Positions 1 to 6,038 of a DNA stretch of 15,846 nucleotides are shown here, piece after piece (position 1 is the first letter of the stretch; every line of letters starts with the position of its first letter). The notes below the pieces were generated by a model. It was not told where the DNA came from, did no database searches, and saw only the letters and a list, made by a program, of their open reading frames with translations. Source of the stretch: Prevotella sp. UBA6429 (GTDB lineage: Bacteria; Bacteroidota; Bacteroidia; Bacteroidales; Bacteroidaceae); contig DJOV01000074.1 of NCBI GenBank assembly GCA_002437285.1, forward strand, positions 1-15,846, given 5' to 3'. Made by a program: the position numbers and the translations under genes.

Positions 1-229
1 GGGTGGGAAACTTCAGAACCTTAAAATCTGGCAAAGCTAATTTGTGGAACTCGCCTGTTGCGAAGGTAATTTATGTTAAATGATTTAAAATGGCATACCA
101 TCAGCCAGTTGTTTGCGTTTATTCATTAGCTTCCGTACTGATGGTGACGTAAAAAAACAGGCCGCTGGGGAAGGCTTGGCACCATCTTTGCGGAGAAAGA
201 TTAAGAGTTTATAAATCAATCAAGCAATC
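1..229. other. Left-edge intergenic region, possible 3' end of an upstream gene
   Basis: No complete gene is visible here. One plus-strand frame is open from the window edge to a TGA at 87-89 and would encode about 28 residues ending in KVIYVK. It could be the tail of a gene lying outside the window, but the product is not recognisable and its codons are more AT-rich than those of the neighbouring genes. An 8-bp inverted repeat (ACCATCAG at 97-104, CTGATGGT at 138-145) follows. The rest is the leader of the lipoprotein gene. Confidence 0.3.
183..190 (+). promoter_or_regulatory. Probable -7 element of the lipoprotein gene promoter
   Basis: CATCTTTG matches the Bacteroidetes -7 consensus TAnnTTTG at all but the first base and lies 39 bases before the ATG at 230. 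No good -33 TTTG is visible at the usual 19-21 base spacing, so the assignment rests on one element plus position. Confidence 0.45.
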
Positions 230-1045
230 ATGAAAAAGACATTTTTGACTATTGCAGCTGTCGCAGCCATCATGCTGAGCAGTTGCGGAGGTAACACGAG
301 TAAGGACGCACCCGTATCAGACAGTGTGGCTGCACAGACCGACTCCACAGAGGCCGTCGACACGGCTGCACTGAGCGAGGAGACCAGCCAGACCATCAGT
401 ACGCTGACCGGCGAGGCCACGCAGGCCCTGCAGGCCAAGGACACAAAGTCGCTCACCACCACGCTGGCCACGCTGCAAGCCACCTACAAGGCCCTGGTCA
501 ACGCAGGCAAGCTCGAGGAGGCCAAGGCTTACGGACAGAGCATCAAGCAGTTTCTCTCGCAGAACGCCGAGAGCATCAAGGCTGTGACCAGTGGCAACAC
601 CACCATCGCCAGCCTCGTGGAAGGCATCGAGAACCTGCCCACCACGGCTGCCGCCACTGCTGAGGAAGCTAAGAAGGCGGTGGCTGACGACGCCGTGAAG
701 CTCGCCGCTCCCTACATCCAGAAGGCTGCTTCAGCCGCCGCTACCGCCGAGGCTGCCAGCGCTGCCCTGAAGGCTGCGCCTGCCGCGGCCAAGAAGCTTG
801 TGGAGAACGCGCCGGCAGCTGCCAAGGAGGCCGCCAAGACGGCAGCCACCAACGCTGTGAACAACGCCAAGACCGCTGCCGAGAACAAGGTGTCCTCAGA
901 GGTCAACAAGGCGGAGGCCAAGGCTGCCGAGAAGGTGACCAAGGCGCAGAACAAGGCTGCCGAGAAGGTGAAGGAGGGCCAGAAGAAGGCCAATGAGAAG
1001 GTCAACGAGGCTGCCAGCAAAGCCCTGAAGGGCCTCGGCCTCTAA
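230..1045 (+). CDS. Alanine-rich lipoprotein with C-terminal 11-residue helical repeats
   Basis: The 271-residue protein starts with a lipoprotein signal peptide (MKKTFLTIAAVAAIMLSSC). The lipobox LSSC predicts lipidation of Cys19, so the mature protein should be anchored in an envelope membrane; the following GGN lacks the acidic surface-export pattern of some Bacteroidetes lipoproteins. Residues 45-135 look helical and moderately polar. From about 140 to the end it is very rich in Ala, Lys and Glu, and residues 232-264 form three consecutive 11-residue repeats of the type AAEKVxxxxxK, the periodicity of LEA-like or apolipoprotein-like amphipathic helices. No enzymatic motif is present. It stands alone, with its own promoter and a strong terminator. 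The product class is clear, but the function is unknown; an envelope-spanning, stress-protective or structural role is only inference. Confidence 0.85.
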   Translation: MKKTFLTIAAVAAIMLSSCGGNTSKDAPVSDSVAAQTDSTEAVDTAALSEETSQTISTLTGEATQALQAKDTKSLTTTLATLQATYKALVNAGKLEEAKAYGQSIKQFLSQNAESIKAVTSGNTTIASLVEGIENLPTTAAATAEEAKKAVADDAVKLAAPYIQKAASAAATAEAASAALKAAPAAAKKLVENAPAAAKEAAKTAATNAVNNAKTAAENKVSSEVNKAEAKAAEKVTKAQNKAAEKVKEGQKKANEKVNEAASKALKGLGL

Positions 1046-1106
1046 GCCGCTGCACACGCTCGTGGTGGGTATACCATAATATATAGGGTATACCTTAATA
1101 TAAGGT

Positions 1107-1166
1107 GACCGCCCGGTTTGGCCGCTTGCCAAGGCAAGTGAAGGCTAAACCGGGCGGTCTTTTTGT
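1107..1166 (+). terminator. Rho-independent terminator after the lipoprotein gene
   Basis: A 17-bp stem (1107-1123 with 1143-1159, arms GACCGCCCGGTTTGGCC and GGCTAAACCGGGCGGTC, one G-U pair) encloses a smaller CTTGCC/GGCAAG hairpin and is followed by CTTTTTG. It serves the plus-strand lipoprotein gene. It also lies just past the stop of the convergent GH27 gene, so it may work in both directions, although the minus-strand side lacks a clear U tract. Confidence 0.9.
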
Positions 1167-1178
1167 TTGGCTTCATCG

Positions 1179-2423
1179 TTATTGTTTCTTCAGCACGAGC
1201 ACCTTGGTCTCGTGCGCCGCCACACGTCCTTTCCAGCGGGTGGCGGTGTGGGCGATGTCGCGGTGCTGCCACACGTCGCGCACGGTCTGCCGGCCCTCGA
1301 TGCCGAGCTTCGCGAAGTCGGCCGTGAACGTGGCGGGGCGATCACTCGTGTTGAGGATGGCCACGGCGTGTGAACCGTCGGCAAGCGGGCGGACGAAGAT
1401 CTGGCAGACATCGGTCAGCACCTTGCGCTCGGCGGCGCGTCCCAGCGTGTCTTGGTCGATGGCGATAATCTCACGGTTGAGCAAGATGCTGCGCACCTCC
1501 TCGGGCACCTTCCTGAGGTCGTTGCTCATGGCGAGGGGCGAGGCCAGCATGCACCATAGGCTCATCTGTGACTGGTATTCGGTCAGCGTGCAGCCCTTGC
1601 CGCCCAAGTCGCTCGACGGGCCGCCCTTGCCGTCAAGGCCCACCACGAGCATGTCCATGTCGGGCCATTGGCCCGGGCGCACGTGGGGTGCGAGCGGTGC
1701 CGTGATGTTCACGATGTCGAGGATGCCCATGCCGCCTTGTCCCAGTGTGTCGCGCCACATGTCGCGCACGTCGTAGGAGGTGCGCCACAGTTGGCCGCCC
1801 ACCTCTTCGCACCACTCCTCTCCGTGGCGCTGGCCCCACTCGCAGATGCCCAGGGCGATGTCGCGCCCAGAGCGTTGCAGGGCGTCAGCCATGGTGCGGT
1901 AGCGCCGGCGCGCCGTGGCACTGTCGGCCGGTGCGTTGCAGTAGTCATATTTCAGGTAGTCGATGCCCCATGAGGCGAACGTGCGGGCGTCTTGCGCTTC
2001 GAAGCCCAGGCTGGCGGTCCAGCCACCGCAGGTGAGCTGGGCGGCATCCGAATAGATGCCGAGCTTCAGACCCTTGGAGTGCACATAGTCGGCCACGGCC
2101 TTCATGCCGTTGGGAAACTTCTTCGGGTCGGGAATGATGTTGTTGTGGCGGTCGCGCCCGCCCTGCCACAGGTCGTCGATGAAGATGTAGCGGTAGCCGG
2201 CCTCGGCGTAGCCTCCCTCGACCATGGCGTCGGCCGTCTCACGGATGAGCTGGTCGGAGATGTTGCCCTGGAAGAGGTTCCAGGTCATCCACCCCATGGG
2301 CGGGGTGGGGGTCAGTTGGTGGCGTGGGGTGGCGACGGGGCCGACAGGAGCGCTCGATGGTTGCGCCAGGGCCAGCGCGGCGTGGGCCAACAGCACAAGG
2401 GGTAGCGTCAGGAATCTTTTCAT
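1179..2423 (-). CDS. Secreted GH27 alpha-galactosidase family glycoside hydrolase
   Basis: This is a 414-residue secreted enzyme that should release terminal alpha-galactosyl (or beta-L-arabinopyranosyl or alpha-GalNAc) residues from oligo- or polysaccharides. The signal peptide is MKRFLTLPLVLLAHAALALAQ. The family GH27 barrel begins with TPPMGWMTWN (residues 40-49). The nucleophile is Asp160 in YLKYDYCN, and the acid/base is Asp218 in LWRTSYDVRDMW. WPDMDMLVVG and SPLAMSNDLR are further GH27 signatures. The last 80 residues match the C-terminal beta domain of the family. A start 12 codons upstream (2459) is open, but that ATG would overlap the promoter -7 element at 2457-2464, so 2423 is preferred. 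The gene is transcribed divergently from the GH10 xylanase gene, which suggests joint use on hemicellulose. Family certain; exact substrate not determinable. Confidence 0.93.
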   Translation of the reverse strand: MKRFLTLPLVLLAHAALALAQPSSAPVGPVATPRHQLTPTPPMGWMTWNLFQGNISDQLIRETADAMVEGGYAEAGYRYIFIDDLWQGGRDRHNNIIPDPKKFPNGMKAVADYVHSKGLKLGIYSDAAQLTCGGWTASLGFEAQDARTFASWGIDYLKYDYCNAPADSATARRRYRTMADALQRSGRDIALGICEWGQRHGEEWCEEVGGQLWRTSYDVRDMWRDTLGQGGMGILDIVNITAPLAPHVRPGQWPDMDMLVVGLDGKGGPSSDLGGKGCTLTEYQSQMSLWCMLASPLAMSNDLRKVPEEVRSILLNREIIAIDQDTLGRAAERKVLTDVCQIFVRPLADGSHAVAILNTSDRPATFTADFAKLGIEGRQTVRDVWQHRDIAHTATRWKGRVAAHETKVLVLKKQ

Positions 2424-2456
2424 GATTTTGTCTCGTTTTGTTAATGGTTTGCACCG

Positions 2457-2464
2457 CAAAGGTA
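2457..2464 (-). promoter_or_regulatory. -7 element of the GH27 gene promoter
   Basis: Read on the minus strand this is TACCTTTG, a perfect TAnnTTTG. It lies 33 bases before the preferred ATG at 2423. No clear -33 TTTG is present. Its position rules against the more distal in-frame ATG at 2459. Confidence 0.65.
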
Positions 2465-2722
2465 GGAATTATTTTTGGCTCTTCGGCCATTTGGAGGTGA
2501 TATGTTGGTCATCCGATGTTTGGAAGAGAAGCGCAGGCCTTCCTGACCGCAACCGCATGTGGCCATCGGGGCCGTAAACCTTGCGGGAATTGCCCCAAAA
2601 GCCGTATGGCGCATGGGGCGGATGGTGCGTCGCTGTCTCATGATGGTCTGCCGTATGTCTCATTCGGCCAAGACACTGCAAATTAGTGCGATATGGGGAT
2701 GGATATTTCCACAGATTTTCCA

Positions 2723-2730
2723 TAACTTTG
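2723..2730 (+). promoter_or_regulatory. -7 element of the GH10 xylanase gene promoter
   Basis: TAACTTTG is a perfect match to the Bacteroidetes -7 consensus and lies 34 bases before the ATG at 2765, giving a leader of roughly 30 bases. No clear -33 element is seen, which would fit a promoter needing an activator, but no activator site can be named. Confidence 0.65.
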
Positions 2731-2764
2731 TGAAGTGTAAAAACCAACTAACAACCAGAATCGT

Positions 2765-5089
2765 ATGACAACCAAATCTGTCTTCTTGTCCTTGGCTGCG
2801 GCCATGTCCTTCTCGGCGGCTTTCGCGCAAAAGAGCTATGAGATGGGCGTACCGGGCAATGCCAACTATAACTACCTGAAGAACTACGCACCGCTGAAGC
2901 AATATGTCAACCGCACGAAATATCCCAACTTCAAACTGGCGGTCTCGCTTGGCGTGAGCGACTACAAGAATGACTCGCGCGTCAGGGAAATAGCCAACAA
3001 CTATTATGATGAGGTGGTGACAGGCAACGCCATGAAGATGTCGAGCTGCGTGGACCAGAACGGCAACATGAACTTTGGCAACGTCACCGAGTTTGTCAAC
3101 AACGCCACCGCTGCCGGCTTGCATGTCTATGGCCACACGCTGGCCTGGCACTCGCAGCAGCCCAATGCTTGGTTGCGCAGCCTCATCAAGGACCGTCCGG
3201 CACCCGATGATCCCGAAGCCAATATCACCGTGTATGTGCCCGAGACGACCAAGGACTTCCGCACAAGTCAGTCGGTGGGCTGGCACTCTGACATGGACAA
3301 GTACGGCTATGCGCTGACATACACGTCGACTGACGGACTACAGATCCATACCACCAAGAAGGTGGGGGCGTGGGAGGTGCAGTTCCTGGCCATGACCGGC
3401 CTGTCGCTCGAGAAGGGCAAGAACTACCGGGTCACTATGGAGGTGAAGGGCTCCGATGCCGGCAAGATACACACGAGCCTCGGCACCTGGAGCGGTGGTG
3501 TGGCTAAGGATATTCCCTTCACCACGGAATGGAAGACCGTGGAGGCGACTTACTACAACTCGAAGGGCGGCGACTTCCTGCTCTTCCAGTGTGGCGACTT
3601 TGTGGGCGACATCTATGTGCGCAACATCACCGTGTCGAAGGCTGTCAAGGCGCGCCGCGTGACCGAAGACCGCCGATGCATCGAGGTGAAGGCCGGACAG
3701 CGCACGAGCAGCGCGTGGGACAACCAGTTCTGGATTGTCACCTCGGGCTTCAAGCAGGGTGCCAAGTATGAGTTCTCGGCCGACGTGCGTGCCGACCAGG
3801 CTGCCAAGGCCTCCACACAGATACACAACGCCCCGGGTTCCTACGTTCACTACGAGGCTCTCGGCGATGTCTATTTCACCACTGACTGGAAGACCGTGAC
3901 TTGCAAGGGCACGCTGTCGAGAGACGGCAAGTCGATAGCCTTCAACCTCAGTGAGCTCGCTGACGCTAACACCTATTATTTCGACAACGTCAGTTTCAAG
4001 GTCAACGGCAAGGAGATGCTCACCAATGGAGACCTGGAAGGAACCGACGTGTCGTCGTTTTTCGTGAAGGACTCGCGCACCAGCTTCGGTGCTCCCACCA
4101 TCGTCGACCAGTTGTCTTACCTCAAGCTGCCCTCCACCATACCCCTCACGTCCGAGGAGCGTCATGACACCTTGGTCTACGCCATGGACAAGTGGATCAA
4201 GGGCATCATGCAGGCCACGCAGGGAAAGGTCAAGGCCTGGGATGTGGTCAACGAGGCCATCAGCGGAGGCGACAGCGACGGTGACGGCTACTACGACCTG
4301 CAACACGCCGACGGATACAAGTCGGGCGCATGGGACGTGGGCGGCGACGCCTTCTATTGGCAGGACTTCATGGGTGACCTCGAGTATGTGCGCCAGGCTG
4401 TGCGGCTGGCCCGCAAGTATGGTCCCGACGACGTGAAGCTCTTCATCAATGACTACAACCTCGAGTCGTTCTGGGATGACAACAAGAAGCTGAAGTCGCT
4501 CATCCACTGGATTGGCGAGTGGGAGGCCGACGGTGTGACCCATATCGACGGCATCGGCACACAGATGCACCTCTCCTGCTCGATGGACGACGGCACACTC
4601 CAAAACCGCAAGAAGCACATCGAGCAGATGTTCCGCCTGATGGCCGCATCGGGCAAGCTGGTGCGTGTCAGCGAGTTTGACATGGGCATGGATGACGCCA
4701 GCGGCAATGCGGTAGCCACGGCCGACATGACCGAGGAGATGCATCAGCGCATGGCCAACTATTACGAGTGGATCGTCAGCACCTATCTCAAGACAGTGCC
4801 GCCCGAGCAGCAGTGGGGCATCTGCCAGTGGTGCATGACCGATTCGCCCGTGGGCAGCGGATGGCGCGCCAACACGCCTGTGGGTGTCTGGACGGGTGAC
4901 TTCTATCGCAAGCATGCCTATGCCGGATACGTCAGGGGGCTCGGAGGCAAGGTGCAGACGGGCATTGAGACTGTCGGACAGGATGCGACGCGCGCGCCAA
5001 AGGGCATCTATACGCTCGGAGGACAGAAGCTCGACCGCTTGCCGGCGCATGGTGTCGTCATCGTCGACGGAAAGAAAATAGTGATGTAA
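2765..5089 (+). CDS. Secreted GH10 endo-1,4-beta-xylanase with catalytic domain interrupted by two CBM4/9-like modules
   Basis: The 774-residue enzyme cleaves the beta-1,4-xylan backbone. Residues 1-22 are a signal peptide (cleavage after AFA). The GH10 barrel starts around residue 55, reaches TLAWHSQ (125-131), and is then broken by about 290 residues containing two carbohydrate-binding-module-like beta-sandwiches, roughly 150-290 and 300-415. Each has the CBM4/9 style FTTxWKTV segment. The barrel resumes near 430: acid/base Glu497 in AWDVVNE, nucleophile Glu637 in RVSEFDMGM, and WGICQWCMTDS near 684-694. Residues 503-511 form a DxDxDGxxD calcium-loop-like motif. The tail (747-774, GIYTLGGQKLDRLP then VDGKKIVM) resembles a degenerate Bacteroidetes C-terminal sorting tail. 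Interrupted GH10 xylanases are known in Prevotella. There is no lipobox, so it should be secreted or sorted to the surface by the tail. Confidence 0.95.
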   Translation: MTTKSVFLSLAAAMSFSAAFAQKSYEMGVPGNANYNYLKNYAPLKQYVNRTKYPNFKLAVSLGVSDYKNDSRVREIANNYYDEVVTGNAMKMSSCVDQNGNMNFGNVTEFVNNATAAGLHVYGHTLAWHSQQPNAWLRSLIKDRPAPDDPEANITVYVPETTKDFRTSQSVGWHSDMDKYGYALTYTSTDGLQIHTTKKVGAWEVQFLAMTGLSLEKGKNYRVTMEVKGSDAGKIHTSLGTWSGGVAKDIPFTTEWKTVEATYYNSKGGDFLLFQCGDFVGDIYVRNITVSKAVKARRVTEDRRCIEVKAGQRTSSAWDNQFWIVTSGFKQGAKYEFSADVRADQAAKASTQIHNAPGSYVHYEALGDVYFTTDWKTVTCKGTLSRDGKSIAFNLSELADANTYYFDNVSFKVNGKEMLTNGDLEGTDVSSFFVKDSRTSFGAPTIVDQLSYLKLPSTIPLTSEERHDTLVYAMDKWIKGIMQATQGKVKAWDVVNEAISGGDSDGDGYYDLQHADGYKSGAWDVGGDAFYWQDFMGDLEYVRQAVRLARKYGPDDVKLFINDYNLESFWDDNKKLKSLIHWIGEWEADGVTHIDGIGTQMHLSCSMDDGTLQNRKKHIEQMFRLMAASGKLVRVSEFDMGMDDASGNAVATADMTEEMHQRMANYYEWIVSTYLKTVPPEQQWGICQWCMTDSPVGSGWRANTPVGVWTGDFYRKHAYAGYVRGLGGKVQTGIETVGQDATRAPKGIYTLGGQKLDRLPAHGVVIVDGKKIVM

Positions 5090-5118
5090 GTTTTTTCATA
5101 ATGCAATGGTTTCTCGGT

Positions 5119-5193
5119 GCCCGACTCGTCAGACCGCGTGTCTGATGGGCCGGGCGCCATCATGGATGGGCCGGGCGCTTAATGGTTTTTCTT
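5119..5193 (+). terminator. Probable terminator region after the xylanase gene, with duplicated 14-mer
   Basis: A hairpin pairs 5119-5134 with 5140-5155 (core TCAGAC/GTCTGA, outer GCCCG/CGGGC, several G-U pairs, one mismatch). The 14-mer GATGGGCCGGGCGC, which contains the outer 3' arm, occurs at 5144-5157 and again at 5165-5178, so two alternative folds are possible. A TTTTTCTT tract follows at 5186-5193. It is a plausible but imperfect intrinsic terminator. Confidence 0.5.
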
Positions 5194-5205
5194 CGGAACA
5201 TGACG

Positions 5206-5232
5206 GCTTTTAAGCGAAAAGCGTTAACTTTG
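5206..5232 (+). promoter_or_regulatory. Promoter of the small membrane protein-umuD operon with overlapping inverted repeat
   Basis: TAACTTTG at 5225-5232 is a perfect -7 element ending 4 bases before the ATG at 5237, so the transcript would be leaderless or nearly so. Directly upstream, GCTTTT-AAGCG-AAAAGC (5206-5222) is a perfect 6-bp inverted repeat located between where the -33 and -7 elements lie, a typical place for a repressor operator. Confidence 0.6.
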
Positions 5233-5236
5233 CAAC

Positions 5237-5515
5237 ATGAAAGCTAAATTTCACATTGACTGGAAGAAGAGTCTGGTCTTCCTCCTTGTGTCTGCGGGGC
5301 TCTATTTCCTGACCCGCTCGTTCACCATGACGCTTGGCATCCTCTTGCTGCTCATCGTGGCCGACTTCCTGTTGGCCGATTGGGACGACACGCGCCGCCG
5401 CAAGCGTGAGTGGCGTGAGTTTGAGGAGGAATTGCGCAAGGAGAACAAGGAGGCCATCGAGGGCAAGGAGCGGCAGGCCGACCAGCCGCGGAAGAATGGA
5501 AAGGAACAGCCATGA
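5237..5515 (+). CDS. Small membrane protein with charged C-terminal helix, coupled to umuD
   Basis: This 92-residue protein is not assignable to a named family. Residues 12-27 and 30-47 are hydrophobic and can form one long or two short membrane helices (SLVFLLVSAGLYFL, then LGILLLLIVADFLLA). From residue 48 it is strongly charged (DDTRRRKREW, then Glu/Lys-rich), probably a cytoplasmic helix or coiled coil. It has its own promoter ending 4 bases before the ATG. Its stop overlaps the umuD ATG (ATGA at 5512-5515), so the two are translationally coupled and probably share regulation. Codon use matches that of its neighbours. A real gene is well supported by the promoter and overlap; its role is unknown, and a link to the SOS response would be inference from position only. 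Confidence 0.8.
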   Translation: MKAKFHIDWKKSLVFLLVSAGLYFLTRSFTMTLGILLLLIVADFLLADWDDTRRRKREWREFEEELRKENKEAIEGKERQADQPRKNGKEQP

Positions 5516-5976
5516 ACGAATTGCTCATTCTCTCGGGCGAGTTTAGCGGCAGCTCCCCGCTGCCCTTCGCGTCGGGTGGCGTGAAGGCTGGATTTCCCAG
5601 CCCCGCACAGGACTACATGGCTGAGAGCCTCGACTTTGACAAGGATCTCATTGAGCATCCGGCTGCCACGTTCTATGCGAGGGTCGTCGGTGACTCAATG
5701 ATTGACGCGGGCATCAGCGAAGGTGACATCGTGGTCATTGACAAGGCGCTCGAGCCCGAGCAGGGCGACATTGTCGTGGCTTTCATTGACGGCGAGTTTA
5801 CGCTGAAGTTCATCGATTTCACCCATAAGGATGAAGGTTACATCGAACTCGTGCCGGCCAACAAGAAATACAGTCGCATCCGCGTCTATTCCACCGACAA
5901 TTTCAAGGTATGGGGCGTGTTGGCCTGGAGCATCAAGCCACGGCGCGCCTCGTCAATGAATCGGATCGTGAGATGA
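5512..5976 (+). CDS. umuD: UmuD-like self-cleaving S24 peptidase (LexA/UmuD family)
   Basis: This is a 154-residue homologue of UmuD, the SOS protein that is cut with RecA help to UmuD' and joins UmuC in translesion DNA synthesis. The expected catalytic layout is present: a cleavage site at Ala26-Gly27 (VKAGFPSP), Ser62 in VVGDSMIDAG and Lys99 in FTLKF. The Ser-Lys distance (37 residues) and the distance from cleavage site to Ser (36) equal those of E. coli UmuD. It has no DNA-binding N-terminus, which separates it from LexA. Its ATG overlaps the stop of the preceding membrane protein gene. No umuC follows: the next gene is a sugar kinase, so any polymerase partner must be encoded elsewhere. 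An 8-bp hairpin (5975-5982 with 5994-6001) overlaps the stop codon. Confidence 0.9.
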   Translation: MNELLILSGEFSGSSPLPFASGGVKAGFPSPAQDYMAESLDFDKDLIEHPAATFYARVVGDSMIDAGISEGDIVVIDKALEPEQGDIVVAFIDGEFTLKFIDFTHKDEGYIELVPANKKYSRIRVYSTDNFKVWGVLAWSIKPRRASSMNRIVR

Positions 5977-6001
5977 TGATGGGCTTGCGCTCGCCATCAT
6001 C
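5975..6001 (+). other. Hairpin at the end of umuD
   Basis: GATGATGG (5975-5982) pairs perfectly with CCATCATC (5994-6001) across an 11-base loop and begins within the umuD stop codon. There is no T tract after it, so it is not a typical intrinsic terminator; it may protect the 3' end or weakly attenuate read-through into the kinase gene. Confidence 0.4.
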
Positions 6002-6038
6002 TCCCAATGTGACACCTTATATATATTAATCACCCATC

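Larger units (their letters stand above)
2424..2764. other. Divergent intergenic region between the GH27 and GH10 genes
   Basis: These 341 bases hold two outward-facing promoters (2457-2464 on minus, 2723-2730 on plus) and no gene. Short open frames on either strand have no recognisable product or typical composition. I see no convincing operator palindrome and no transcription factor gene beside it. Confidence 0.7.

Noticed and set aside
2424..2459. Upstream start codon for the GH27 gene adding 12 residues
   Set aside because: The ATG at 2459 falls inside the TAnnTTTG promoter element and places charged residues before an otherwise normal signal peptide.
3338..5050. Minus-strand open frame of 570 codons inside the xylanase gene
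   Set aside because: It is the mirror of the GH10 coding sequence; GC-rich third positions suppress stops on the opposite strand. No domain is recognisable.
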